NCBI RefSeq assembly: GCF_038396675.1
Contig: NC_088921.1
Coordinates: 70,724,501-70,788,500 of the forward strand
Length of the DNA: 64,000 nt
Direction of reading: 5' to 3'
Source of the DNA: Hydra vulgaris
Taxonomy: Eukaryota; Cnidaria; Hydrozoa; Anthoathecata; Hydridae
The notes beneath the pieces were generated by a model. That model did not search any database. It saw only the letters and a program-made list of their open reading frames with translations, and was not told the origin of the DNA. Positions 46,494-61,289 of the stretch are shown piece after piece (position 1 is the first letter of the stretch; each line of letters starts with the position of its first letter). The translations under genes and the position numbers were made by a program.

Positions 46494-47900
46494 GCAAACA
46501 ATTCAGCTTTGTCTTTAGGTGAGGTAACAAAATCTAAACCATGCAAAAGAGGTTGAATAACATATTTGCGCTCATTATAGACACTGTTTAAGATTATCCA
46601 GAAGTCTCTGGAGCCTAATTTCTGAGATGAAATACAAGATTGGGTGACCTGAGAATAGTGGGCTTCGGTGTTAGATAGTACCTTTTCACAATGGTCTCTA
46701 GCAATAGTAAATAAAAGTCTGTTTTCTAAAAAATTGTTTTGGTAATAGATAAATAATGGAAGTAATGGTTGTGATTGGAAATCGCAGCAGAGCAATTAGA
46801 GGAAAACCACCGAGAAGAAGACTTTACTTGAAATTGTTGAAAGGGAATAAAAGATTAAATTCCAGCCTAATTCCCAGAAGTTATATAAGAAGCACTTATG
46901 TAAGCAGGAAGACAAAATATTAGCAAAATGTAAGCAGGAAGCCATCACAAAGAAAATCATGGAAAGAGCTCCAGTCAGTGTAAGGTAGTTGTATAGGGTA
47001 CAATAATAGAGGGATTTTGATGATGAAGAAGAACAAGATAACAGAGAGAGCATACCTTGATCAGAACCTTGGAAAAATGTGCATAAAATGATCAGAGCTT
47101 GGATCAGAAACAAGATATAAGTCAAGTAGTAAAGGTAAATGACTTGGATTGTCTGAAAAGCAAGTTTGAAAATAGACTATTTTTATTAGAGATTGAGAAG
47201 GGCAAATGTTGCGGGCCTTAAAATCTGCAGTTACAAGCACTATTACCAAGCCATTCAGAGTGATGAGCATTGAAGTCACCAACAACAACAATATTGGGAG
47301 AAAAATAAAGAGAAAAGACTTGATCAATTTAGTCAGAAATAACGCCAAAAAGGGTGCTTTTAGGATTAAGGAGAGCGATATAGAACAAAGGTGATAGAGT
47401 AAAGTGGTGCTAACCAAAATCATATATAAAAAAAGAGATAAAAAATATAAATACTTAAATAAATATATTAATAATGAGCTTTAACATGTTTTTAAACCGG
47501 TAATGCTTATACAATGCTTCCTTGTGGAACAGCTTGAACATTAGAAAATATGATGCCATTAATACAGCTATAACCAATGAGCAGTGATGTTTTTTGGATA
47601 TGAAAAGTATTGCAGTTTAACTCGAATGTTTTAAGAACTAAGGCTTCCAACCTTTGACACTATTATATAACTGCAGGATCAGTTTAAAGAAAAAGCTTGT
47701 CATTTCAAAAGAAATTCTGAAAGGATTAACAGAATACTAAGATTATATGAATAATAATCTGTTATAAATGGTTATTTTTTTAGTTGCTTTTTTTAAATTT
47801 AATTGTATCAAATTGCTTCTTTTTTTAGTGTTTTTTTATTGCACATGTTGTTTCAAATAAATACATTAACAACAACAATAATAATAATATATAGACACTA

Positions 47901-48224
<324 letters not shown>

Positions 48225-48742
48225 CTATGTAAAAAAAAACACTCAAAACTTCTATATACAACATAAAAGGACAAAAACTTTGATAAAAAAAAATATTTTA
48301 ACTTGATCTTTTTAATTTTTAATTTATAATTTATGTTTATCTGTATCACCATTTTATCATTAAAAAATATCAAAAAAATTTTAAAAAGAATTTCAAAATT
48401 TTTATTGATACAACAAACATTGAAAATCTATAAATTTTAAAAGAATCTGACTAATGCAAAATCTAATAAGATTTAAAATCCTAGATATCAACATAGTTTT
48501 TCATTTAATTTACAATCCTCTACATTTCTCGCAAAAAATATGGGTAGGCAGTATCTAATGATCGAAAAAAGAAAAGAAAGTTTTATGAAATGTGAAAAAA
48601 GCCTAAAAAGAAAAAAAGCAGACATTTTTTTACTCTGGGTTCAAACTTTTAGTACTCTACAAAAGAAACTAAAAAAGAAAAAACTTTGTAACTGGCAATT
48701 TAAATATGGATTGTTTAAGATATAGTAAAATTACAAAATCTA

Positions 48743-48830
48743 CGATTAAAAAAGTAAGATGCTTTTAATAATATTTTTACTATACAAATTTGCGATTAAA
48801 AAAGTAAGATGTTTCTAATAATATTTTTAC
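48743..48830. repeat. 50-bp direct duplication
   Basis: CGATTAAAAAAGTAAGATG is repeated at 48743 and 48793 together with the following TAATAATATTTTTAC. Confidence 0.8.
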
Positions 48831-48929
48831 AACTTTACGATAAGTAAACCAGATTTTAATCAAAACAAAGCAAGTTATTCAGTGCTTATAGTTATAAGAC
48901 TCATGGACTCACTGATAATTCATGAAAAC

Positions 48930-49335
48930 CAGATTCTCTTCTCTTTTCAATAAATACTATCATGGTCGTTGCTCAAAGGAGAATCATCTCTAGTTCCTTT
49001 AACTAAAACTCATTCTTGCTTGAATTTTCATTCAGCAAAGTCTCATTCTTTTACTGTATCTGCCCCTGCATGATCTATAAAACTTTTATTTGTCTAACTT
49101 TTTTCTCTGCACTTCAACCCTATGGAACTCTCTCCCATCTTCATGTTTACCTGATTCATACAACCTTCAACTTTTTAACTCTTCTGTCAACCATTTCCTT
49201 GCTCTATAACTTTTTTTTTTTTTCCAACTTGATGCAGCAGATTTGTACTTCAATACAGCAGATTTGTACTTCGATGCAACAGATTTGTACTTCAAGCGTT
49301 TCGGAGTTGAGGGTTGAGAGAGTAAAAAAGATTTA
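48930..49335 (+). mobile_element. LINE family A, 3' fragment (A7)
   Basis: A short plus-strand remnant of the C-terminal domain: NKYYHGRCSKE-like and SLVPLTKTHSCLNFHSAKSH-like sequence with stops, then LPDSYNLQLFNSSVNHFLAL-like sequence (~49150). The tail has three ~21-bp repeats of CAGCAGATTTGTACTTC (49233-49296), unlike the usual family A tail. Confidence 0.6.
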
Positions 49336-49499
49336 AAAAATAAAAAGTAAAAAATAAAATAAGTAGCTCACTTTAGTGACCATTGTGGTCTTAAGGATGT
49401 ACTTAAAAATAACAATAATAATCGAATTGATTACAAAGCATTTCACATTTAGTAAGCTGTACTAAAGTTAAGTAAGCAAATGAGTTACCATTTGTTAAG

Positions 49500-49900
49500 T
49501 TGCCTCTTTTTATCATTTTTGTCATTTTCTTACTCTATTCTCTAGCCATGTAAATTTTTTATTTGTCCTTAAATGGAATAATGTTTCATACTTGAGCTAG
49601 TTCTTTTAATGATGTCTTTTCATTTTTAGATAAGATATTTTTTTTGTATATATAAGATTTTTTAACCTTATTTTTCACCGAACAAAATAATATCTCATCA
49701 TTTTACCTCATCATTTAGCAACAGTGCATCTATTTACTCAACCACTACTTCATTCTCAAAAAAAACTTTATTTATCTAGGGTTTTTTTTTCAAACATCAA
49801 TGCTTTGAAGGGTAGGAAGGGTAGAACCACTTTTTTAATCCTCTTTTTTTACTTTCTAGTAATGCTCAACTTAAATGGTGGTTGCTTGCAGCTTTTTTCA
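49500..49900 (+). mobile_element. LINE family A, 3' fragment (A8)
   Basis: A strongly decayed plus-strand copy: FYLSLNGIMFHT-like sequence (~49559), SSFNDVFSFLDK-like (~49597), and the family tail AAATGGTGGTTGCTTGCAGC (~49873). Confidence 0.5.
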
Positions 49901-50819
49901 AAAAAAATTTGTCATATGGAATGTGACACATTATATACTAGATTTGATATACAGAGTGTGACGAGGCAAATTTAGCGAATTTTGCAATGGATTTGATTTA
50001 AGGTTCACAGAAGGAGATCAATAGTAAACAATAAAGTAGAAGATTCAGTTTTCATAAGTTGAAAATTCAGTTTTTATTAACAAGACTATTGTGATTTGAC
50101 TCAAATAATTTGACTACAAGATAATGTATGAAAAAATACTTAACAATTTTTTTATTTTTTAAGACCTTATAAAATATTATGACTTTTTTTTTCAGGAAGT
50201 AGCATATTAAATTCTAAAAACAAAATTTGCTCTTCTGCAAAGATATTACTACAAAAACTTTTAAATTAATTTTACATTAATTTAGTCAACTAAAGCATAA
50301 CTAAGTCAAATTTAGCAGGTAAGCCAGCATGGAAAATAACGGGTGGTCAACGGTCACTGACCGCCCAAAATGACTGAAATTGTTATTTTGACCTCTCAAA
50401 ACGAATACTTCCTGGTCAAGGTTGACCGGTTGAAAAAAAAAAGAGTTATATAACGTTTGACAAATTATCAGGATGTCTTTGAAAATGCATCACCAAAATT
50501 TCATAAAATGTAAATCTTTGAAAAAAGTTTCTAAAATAATTTTATAGTTTGTACAATACTTTAAAATCGCTTTGTTAGTGAGTATTATAAATGATGTAAA
50601 CTATTAATTTTTTTTGCTTCACTTATCATGACTAATTTCATTTTACTGGTGGTGAAATCCATAACTGCTTTTTTCATAAATGATTGAAGTTCTTATTTTA
50701 TTATTGTTTTAATAATATTAACTAAGAACATTTTTTTTATTCCTACATTTTATTTATATTTTCTTTGTATCATTTTATTTATTTTTCTAATAACCTTTGG
50801 CTTCCAATTGCAATGAAAA

Positions 50820-51140
50820 AATGCCTTTATTTTTTATTTTTAGTTTAATTTATCCGTAGTCAATAAAACTTACAAATTATCAACTAAGAACCACACACCA
50901 AGCCCCTCTGTGATGAAAATAATTTTTTTAGATTTCAATTAGTTAAGACTCTGGAAAAAAGTAAGTTCGTATTTGATATTGTCGAGGTTCTTTGCGTTCA
51001 TGTCATTTTGGGTCAAAACATTCTGTGGGTTGACAACACGGTCGGTGAGGAAATTGTTTCTTTATGAGGAGTTTTGAACAAGTTGTCTACTTTAAAGACT
51101 CTTTGTTCGGTTGATGCTGAGTGACTGAGAAGTTAACTTT
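50820..51140 (-). mobile_element. LINE family B-type 3' end (B6) within the hAT element
   Basis: The minus strand reads RNNFLTDRVVNPQNVLTQND (~51066), like the C-terminal FFSNRVVNxWNSLP block of chicken-repeat LINEs. It continues to a 3' UTR with GGGGCTTGGTG (50915-50905), the motif also seen in B1 and B2, and ends in AATAAA-rich sequence. Confidence 0.45.
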
Positions 51141-51641
51141 AATATTTAGATAAATTAAAAATTACCAAATGCGCAATTGCTTTCTTTTTCTACTATTGAA
51201 ATCTTAAAAATATATATATTGTAATATAAAGTTTCGTTTTAAGTAACATAAATAATTTCGATAGTATTTCATAAAACGATTTTCATGATTTTATTAAATA
51301 TTAGTTCCGCATCTGCTGGCGAGAGGCATTAACATTATTATCAATTAATTAACATTAGCAGTTTATAAAATGATTTTAAATGAAAATGAATAAAAGATAT
51401 AAAATGATACAAACGAGATATAAAATGCGCAATCATTTTTCTTTTTCAACGTCGGTAACAATTGAAGTTCTTATTTAATTACCATTTAAAATTAATTTTT
51501 CTCGTAACCTTTTCCTGCAATTTCTAAAGTCATAGCAACGAATGAGTTATTTTTAAATAAATTTCAAATTAACAATTGAGAATTAGCACATTTTTTATAT
51601 TATTAAATTGTAAGAGAATCGTCAAACATCAACACTTCAAA

Positions 51642-54280
51642 ATGGAGGCAACTAATAAGAGACAAACAACACTTTCATTTTTAACACAAGCAGGATCGGA
51701 ATTAAAACCACCTGTTAAAAAGAAGAAAAAACTCAATAGTAGAAAATTACAGCTTACAACAGCTCAAAAATGGACAAACACTACTCTTGCAAAATATAAT
51801 GCTAATGATTAGCTAGAGATATTAAATAATGGAAATTATGTTACACCATTAAAATTTACTGTATGTTGTCAGTATGCTAAACAAATTGATATTTATAAAG
51901 GGTATACGCTGGAATGGGGAAGCGATGAAGGTAGTTGTAGGATACAGCACAGTGCTGCAGTTGATCGTGCAAATGGTTTGCAACATCAAAGAGCCTACGA
52001 ATTAGCAATGAAAAGTAAAGGAATGGATCTAAGCGAACGAAATGATAAATTAAGCAACCTGCAGAAAGAAATGCGGCAAACTGATTTTTTATCGGGCCTG
52101 AAAACCGTGACCACGAAAGATCTAAATTTAACAAGAAAAAAATTTGAGGTAGCATACTTTATTGCCAAAGAAGAGCTTCCGCTTAGCGTATACCCTAAAA
52201 TATTATGTTTGGAAGGAAATCATGGTGTAGAGTTTGGCCAAACGTATAGAAATAAAATAACTTGTGAAACTTTTATTGATTACCTTGGATTGAGTTTGTC
52301 AAATATTCTCAGAAATAAATTAAATTCACGAAACTACTTCAGTATTTTAATTGATGCATCAACAGATGTATCTGTAATTGAAAAAAAAAGCTATATTTAT
52401 TATCAGTTTCGATCCTACTCAATAGGAAAGACCGAGATGAGTGTTGAGTGTTCTTTATTATCTATTTCTGATCTTTAATATGGAATATCTGAAGGAGTTT
52501 TCAATATAATCAGTCATTTCCTTGAATCAGAAGGTATCAAAAATTTTTGAAACTAAATTAGTTGGTTTTGGTGATGATGGCGCAGCTGTAAATAGAGAAA
52601 GTAGGACAAGTGTAAATGTATTACTTCAGAAAGAAATTCCATGGATAACTTTTGATTGGTGTGTTGCACATTGCCTTAAGTTAGCGATAAAAGATAAATT
52701 TGCAGAAATAAAAGCGTTTAATGATGTCAATAACATCATTTTGAAAATGTATAACGTTTATAAAAAATCCCCCAAAAAGTTACGACAATTAGAAAAGCTT
52801 GTTGCTACCCTTGAAGAGGGTAATTCAATTGAAATTGCAGGTATTCGCCCCAAAAATCAATTATATTGGGACTTTTTTTTCAATTTTGTCTATAAAAAAT
52901 ACTTTATAAAATAATATACTTTATTACATGCTCGTTTTTTTATACAACAAAAGTTCTTTATAAAACAGTGTTTTATACAACAAAAGTTCTTTATAAAACA
53001 GTGTTTTATACAACAAAAGTTCTTTATAAAACAGTGTTTTATACAACAAAAGTTCTTTATAAAACAGTGTTTTATAAAGAACTTTTGTTGTATAGCAATA
53101 AAAACTTTTTACAAAAGAAAATACTTGTGCAATAATAAATAACACGATGGATTGCACATAAAACTCAAGCACTTGATATGATCTTAGACAAATATGGAGT
53201 ATATATGAAATATCTCAAAAACATGACTGCAGATTTCAGTTTTACTCAAGCAGAAAAAGCAAAGTTGAAAGGGTATCATCAGAAGTGGAATCATGGACGA
53301 ATACCTCTTTATTTAGCATTACTCATAGAAGTTTTATCGCCAGCAAAGTTGTTATCTTTATCTTTTCAAAACAACGAAATTGATTCCGTAGCATCATCTG
53401 GATTTATTGAACAAACTAAAAAACAGTTAAGTTGCTTGAAGAAAAAAGAATTTAATGATTTACCAACAGTCAAAAGTAACAAACAACACTGGAAAGTATT
53501 TATTCCAGGATGTTGAGCTACATGACTTTACAAACGCACTAACTTTAGTTAAGAATTCAAAATCAATGATTGTAGCGTTAATTGCCGAATCCACAAAAGA
53601 GCGTTTGGAAGCACAAAATACAGTTCATGATATGTATGGAATGTTAATCCTAAACACTGGTGGCTGGTTTCAAAATAACACCAATAATTCATTTGCTGAT
53701 AACATCAAAAAATTGTATGACTTTTATAATATGCCGTTACGTTATGCTGGCTTCACTGGGAGTGTAAATAATATGTTAGATGCTTGGCATAACTTAGTTG
53801 ATTACACTGTCAAATATTTGGCACCAGATAAAACTGAGTACCGTTAAGTATGGTAACAAATTTTTTCGAATTCTATGAAAAAAGATTTTTTGTCCAGTTC
53901 TACTTCTTGTTGAACTGTTGTTCGTATTGCCTGTTTGGAATGGAAAGGTTGAGCGTCTTTTTTCTCTTATGGATAGAATTAAAACTGACACAGGTAATTG
54001 CTTAACTGAAAATGGCTAAATAATTTAATTCGGGTGTGCACTGATGAAACAAAAAGTGAAGAATTTAATGTGAATCCTGCCATTGAATTATAGGTCGAAG
54101 ATACATTGCAAAGGCCTACACAAGAAAGTCTAAAAATTTATTCAAAAAAAGCAACAAAAAAAACTATAAAAACATTAATTGATTAATTGATTAATTGAAT
54201 CGTCATCAAACGAGTCTTTAGATTTAAAATCGTCTTTCGATGAAACTTTGGATAATGAATTAGATGAAACGTATCTTTAA
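51642..54280 (+). pseudogene. hAT transposase (ZNF862/ZBED-like), inactivated
   Basis: From ATG 51642 the protein has a Lys-rich N-terminus (TLSFLTQAGSELKPPVKKKK) and a stop at 51811. A BED/TTF-type zinc finger follows (VCCQYAKQ, EWGSDEGSCRIQHSAAVDRA), then the RNase H core starting FSILIDASTDVS (~52340; first Asp). GFGDDGAAVNRESR (~52566) and WCVAHCLKLAIKDKFA (~52660) come next. After IRPK the frame is interrupted by a 280-bp insertion and resumes with RWIAHKTQALDMILDKYG (~53148). The end holds LPVWNGKVERLFSLMDRIKT (~53929), the hAT dimerisation region with the third catalytic residue, Glu in VER. It closes at TAA 54280. Several stops and frameshifts make it inactive. Confidence 0.88.
52862..53140. 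repeat. Insertion with four 33-bp tandem repeats and an inverted tail
   Basis: TATACAACAAAAGTTCTTTA plus 13 bp repeats at 52941, 52974, 53007 and 53040. It is followed at 53070-53094 by a 25-bp inverted copy. The unit contains the palindrome TATAAAACAGTGTTTTATA. It splits the hAT frame between IRPK and RWIAHK. Confidence 0.9.
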
Positions 54281-54639
54281 AAAAACATTTTTAAGTTACA
54301 TAAAACTTTGTTTTTTGTAACTTGCGCAATTATTTTTGTAACTTGCGCAATTATTAGTATTCAGTTTAAATTATTTAGATATAATATAAAAACGTAAATT
54401 TTTTATTTTTACAAAAAATAGAATACAAATAAGGAATACGAGTTCGTTCAATTTAAAGTATCAAGTTATTTTTTTATTTACAAATTTTCGTCATGCAGAA
54501 TAATTACAATGATGAAAATTTAAACCAAAAAAAAAAGTTAAAACTTTGATTGCCTAAAAAAAACAATTGACCGTCAATTTTATGTATTAGCCGGTCAGTT
54601 TGACCGCTCGACTTTGATTTCTTATTTTCCATGCTGGGT

Positions 54640-56242
<1,603 letters not shown>

Positions 56243-56401
56243 TTATGTTATCAAACTTAAAATTTGTAAAAACTGTTCTCAAGATCAATAAAGAAACCAT
56301 CATTCAAATTATTGTTATTATATATTATTTAATCAGTGTTATTAAATTTCAATTTTAAGAAAAGAAAAGCAAATTGTAACAAATCTAAAGATTGAAATTC
56401 A

Positions 56402-56743
<342 letters not shown>

Positions 56744-57184
56744 CTATTAACAATGCATTTTTATTAAACAATGGTAAACAATTATTTTTTATAAAAACAA
56801 TGGAAAATATTATCTTTTATAAAAAATTTATTGTGATCAGTGTTGTTGAGATAAAAAATTTAAAACATAGTTTTAAATTTTTCATCTCAACAACACTGAT
56901 AAAACATTAGTAAACATATATTATTATTATAACCTATATTAATTATATTAACAGTTGTCTATAAACACTTGATACTGATTGCAATAGATCAACAAACTAT
57001 TGAAAACATATAAAATCGCCCTAGTATATTTGGACAGATATTTGTATTAAAAAATTATTAGTTTTAGTTAACAAGCATTAGTGATATCAATTTTTTCTTA
57101 ATTAAATTTATTTAGAACCGCTTATAATAATGTTGAACAGTTCCCAAAAAAGAAGAAAGAAACAGGTAAATATTATTTAAATTT

Positions 57185-57575
57185 TTTTTTTTTTTTAAAT
57201 ATCTTTGCTTCCAACAAGGCTGCAAGCAACCACTTGGAAAGAGTTGGAAGTTACTGGAAGTAGAAGAAGATTGTAGGGCAAGATAACGATTGACAGGCGA
57301 CTCAAAAGATTGCAAGTTATATAAATCAGGAAAGCAAGATAAAGGAAACGAATTCCAAAGAATTGATGTTCGAGGAAAAAAACTTGAGGAATAAGAGTTT
57401 TTGGAGCATTTAGGAACAGTAACAGAAAAATGATGAGACTTAATTAAATGACGAGTAACACAAGAATGAATATTATTAGATGGCACAAGAGATGCTAGCT
57501 CTTTAGAGCAGTGCCCATTATAGTATTTAAAGAAAAGAGAAAGAGAAGCAACATTACAACGATGTGATAATGGTT
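57185..57575 (-). mobile_element. LINE family A, 5'-truncated 3' end (A9)
   Basis: Minus-strand C-terminal domain: SHRCNVASLSLFFKYYNGHC-like (57575 down), then VTVPKCSKNSYSSSFFPRTS, FPDLYNLQSFESPVNRYLAL and the GGTTGCTTGCAGCC tail with a T run (A run on its own strand) at 57183-57196. It is the best-preserved C-terminus of the family in this window. Same orientation as KIFAP3. Confidence 0.8.
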
Positions 57576-57774
57576 AGTCTACTGTACTGTCTGTAAGTTA
57601 GTCTACTATCTGTAGGTTAGTCTACTACTGTCTTTTGGTGCGTATTAAATGTACTATTTCCTTTATCTTAATTTTCATAGCCTCATACTAGACATGCACT
57701 TAAACCCACCAACATTTTGTTAAGTATTTAAACTAAACTAGTATTACTCTTACCTTTTATATTTATATATATTT

Positions 57775-57984
57775 CAACCCTCGGAATTAGAGTCGGCATT
57801 CGGCAATGCCGACCTAACTGCCGACCTGAAAGTATTTGAGATCGGCAAAAAATTGCCGACCTCGTTTCTATGTTTTATGGTTAGACCTTTGTATCAAATA
57901 ATTTTTGCCGACCTAATGTCGACCTCAAAAAGATTGAGGTCGGCAAATTATTGCCGAACTCATTTTTCCTAATTCCGAGGGTTG
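57775..57984. mobile_element. 210-bp MITE built of GTCGGCA hairpins
   Basis: The terminal inverted repeats CAACCCTCGGAATTAG are perfect (16 bp, 17 with the adjacent T/A). Inside are three hairpins: 57792-57813 (GTCGGCATT/AATGCCGAC, loop CGGC), 57838-57863 and 57936-57961 (GAGGTCGGCAA with TTGCCGAACTC, loop ATTA). ATATTT flanks both ends, a possible 6-bp duplication in AT-rich DNA. No coding. Confidence 0.8.
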
Positions 57985-58260
57985 ATATTTTATTGAATAA
58001 TATTTTTATAAAAATTTTTATTTTTATCCAATTTATTTGATTAAGGTCTTCATAACTTGACGAGGTAATCATAACTTGATTGGTATGTTTTAAAAAAAAC
58101 GTATTGGTTTATTTTAACAAACAAGTTGGTATATTTTAACAAATTTTTAAGCTTCAATAAAATTATTTCATAAATTAAAAACTTTTTAATAAGAAAAATT
58201 ATCATAATCAGCTGTTGATTATGGTTTTTCAACTGTTATTAAAAACTTATTTTTAACATA

Positions 58261-60031
58261 AAGTGGTGGCCAAATTATTAGACTAAATGCAATTTTTGAT
58301 GCATTTGTGAAATTTGTTCATAAATAATGCAACATTTTTACTTCAAAACATTACAAAAAATTAGAAAAGTTAAGAAGCACAATATTATATTGTAAAAAAG
58401 CACAAAATTGAACCGTTTAAGTATAAAAACATTTAAATACAATGCAAAATTAGGACTTGATATTCAAATGCCAAGAAGACTTAAAATTTGCATTAATAAG
58501 ACTAAGTTAAAATTACAATAAAAATGCAAAAAGTAACGATAGAAAATGAAATAAATTACAATGGCAATGAAAGTTCGAATAGTTGAAACATGTCAGTTAA
58601 TATTTTGTATGGTTTCCCTTATTTTTAAGCAGTGTCTGGACCCTTGAAGGCATCCCATGAATAAGTTTCGGGCAAAGCTTATGGATTTCATTGTCATGAT
58701 GCCAGACATTGACCAAAGCCCCGGTCAGTTCCACCATTTTTTTTTTTTTTGGTTTCATCCCTCCTACTCTTCTTTTGACAATCTCCCACAGGTTCTCAAT
58801 GGGGTTCATGTCAGGTGAATTACCTGGACACTGCAGAAGCTTAATGTGGTTGTCTGCTAAGTATTTCTTGACTGTCTTCGCAGTGTGACAAGGTGCTCCA
58901 TCTTGCATAAAAGTGAACAGTCTCCGTCGACACCATTCGCCAAGTCAAGGCAGCAGTTGTGTCTCAAGCACCTTCTTGTATTGAACTTGATTCATGGTGC
59001 CTTCAACAATATACAGTCTTCCAGACCCATGAATAGAGATAACTGACCAGACCATGACATGTTTTGGGTGCTTTACTGTCTCTGCAAAACAGTCAGGATG
59101 AAATTCTTCACCGGGTCTCCTACGTACATAGGCTGCTTTCTCATCCATGATGTAAAAGGATGATTCATCACTGAAACACACCTGACTCCAATCATTTTCA
59201 GTGAAATTCTTGTGTTGCTTTTGCCATGCCAAACGTTTCTTGATCATTGCCGGAGTCAGCTTTGGTTTTCTGCGTGGCTGTCAAGCTCGAAAACCATTCA
59301 TAGCTAATTGTCTTCTGACTGTTCTGGTACTCACATGTACATTACTTTTTTGTAATTCTTTCTGCAACATCTTGCTTTTTGCTTTACGGTTTCTTATACA
59401 GCATTTCATGAGGTACCTGTTGTCTAACACAGATATTGATTTTTTACTGCCACAATTGCCAACACGGTTGCCTTGTAATTTTTCACCATTCTGCATCTTC
59501 TTCTTCATTCTCGATACCGATTTCTGACTTATTCCCATATTTTTAGCAATCTCCTTATGCGTGAGTGATGTCTCTTGTAGATAAACCTCAACTCTGGCCA
59601 ATTTTGTGGGTGACAAGTCAGCAGCTTTTCCCATCTATTAAAATGCTTTATTAATTAAACATGTTTCTTCATTTTTAATGTAGAAAATAAAAATAAATAA
59701 AAGATTGATCTTAATGTGATGTCAACCAACTCTTATTAATGTACATTTTCCTATAATTTCTGCTCATAAACATCAAACAAATAAGAAAATACTGACCTCT
59801 AACAGATAGCAGGTGACCAAATTTTAATATTCAATTAACAGTTAAAATTTTCAAAAAAATGGATCTTGAGCGAAAATAAAAATAAATTGCACTTATTACC
59901 ACTTAAGCAACATTGGGCTATACATGCATTAACTATATATACATTTATTTAATAACTAATTTGTGCCGAGGTAGGTACATTTGAAAATAATCTCGATTTT
60001 GTAGCCTAGTCTAATAATTTGACCACCACTG
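58261..60031 (-). mobile_element. Complete Tc1-type transposon
   Basis: Terminal repeats AGTGGTGG(C/T)CAAATTATTAG at both ends, with TA on each side (58259-58260 and 60032-60033). The outermost base differs (A left, C right). The element is 1771 bp and is in the KIFAP3 intron, same strand as the gene. Confidence 0.92.
58597..59634 (-). pseudogene. Tc1-type (DD34E) transposase with two in-frame stops
   Basis: A single frame of 346 codons from ATG 59634 to the stop at 58597, broken only by TGA at 59283-59281 and TGA at 58947-58945. The N-terminal helix-turn-helix is SLTHKEIAKNMGISQKSVSR (~25-44). The catalytic core has CFSDESSF (first Asp), FMQDGAPCHTA (second Asp) and MNPIENLWEIV, with Glu exactly 34 residues after the second Asp. 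TPAMIKKRLAWQKQH and VMVWSVISIHGSG are further family blocks. Loss of activity seems recent, since no frameshift has accumulated. Confidence 0.93.
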
Positions 60032-60231
60032 TAAACTGAAAAAGTTTTACATGCAAATCAGCCATTTTATTGTTGTAAATACAAACATGTGTCTAAAAAT
60101 ACTGAGTGGCAACTGTAATATAAAACCAAAAGTTTCCCTATTTATTATATTTGATTAAATATTAATTTTAAAGAATTTAAATAAAATTTTTTAACTTTTA
60201 AGAATGTACTATAAGTTATTGATGTAAATAC

Positions 60232-60397
60232 CAGGAGAGAGTTTAGAAAGAATGTAATTTAGCAGGTCATATTCTTTAAGCATCATAGAATACTGCATCT
60301 CAGGCATATTTAAATTTCCAAGAATCCCAACACACTCTACAACAAAAGCTTCATTGTTGACATTTTTTATCATATTAGCAAGGTCTGAAATGTAATT
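60232..60397 (-). CDS. KIFAP3 exon B
   Basis: Acceptor TTTGTCATTTAG, then AAT TAC ATT TCA GAC. The exon encodes NYISDLANMIKNVNNEAFVV, ECVGILGNLNMPEMQYSMML and KEYDLLNYILSKLSP plus one base. The donor is CCTG-GTATTT. It aligns with the YVGDLA...FVIECLGTLANLTIPDL segment of vertebrate KIFAP3. Length is 166 nt. Confidence 0.95.
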
Positions 60398-60595
60398 CTA
60401 AATGACAAAATAAAAAAAAATTAAAGTTGAAGTTATCTTTAATAATCTAATCAGTTATCTGTATAATAAAATCTGTAATTCTAATTGTAATTTTAACGTT
60501 TAATTTTTAATTTTGTAATATATGGCTGATGATTGCCGCTAGGCATGAAACTTAAAGTTCCATAATAAAAGTTTTTTCTTTATTGTTTTTAATTA

Positions 60596-60971
<376 letters not shown>

Positions 60972-61044
60972 AATCTTGATTTCACCACTGATTAGCTTAC
61001 TTTGTGTACTTTATAAAAAGCATAAAATAAACAAATAAAACTTA

Positions 61045-61287
<243 letters not shown>

Positions 61288-61289
61288 CT

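Larger units (their letters stand above)
44520..47430 (-). mobile_element. LINE family A, copy A5, interrupted by an inverted fragment
   Basis: Minus strand, same orientation as KIFAP3. From 47430 down: endonuclease remnant (47423-47061), linker (ENRLLFTIARDHCEKVLSNT, GSRDFWIILNSVYNERKYVI, FVTSPKDKAELFAKNFSS; 46795-46490), then RT blocks around 46280-46190. At 46110-45560 a plus-strand piece interrupts it. The RT continues below 45540 (LRLLNFSLSIVVLKLSSMDS ~45290, SNLSWKSFIKSISKLASPTV ~44900), then MEYG-type sequence and KVQKCIINIVGPVLAANLQP (~44700). Decayed throughout. Confidence 0.75.
50325..54636 (+). mobile_element. Full-length hAT transposon
   Basis: The terminal inverted repeats CAGCATGGAAAATAA are identical at both ends (15 bp). 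Flanks share GGTAAGC (50318-50324 and 54637-54643), 7 bp perfect, or 8 bp with one mismatch, as expected of hAT. Subterminal regions are rich in GGTCA/TGACC motifs on both sides. It lies in the KIFAP3 intron, antisense to the gene, and contains a decayed transposase and two later insertions. Confidence 0.88.

Noticed and set aside
48540..48725. 61-codon Lys-rich frame as a small gene
   Set aside because: Composition is that of A-rich intron sequence and there is no similarity or splice context.
52924..53172. Frame encoding LLYKTLFYKE repeats
   Set aside because: It is the minus-strand reading of the 33-bp tandem array.
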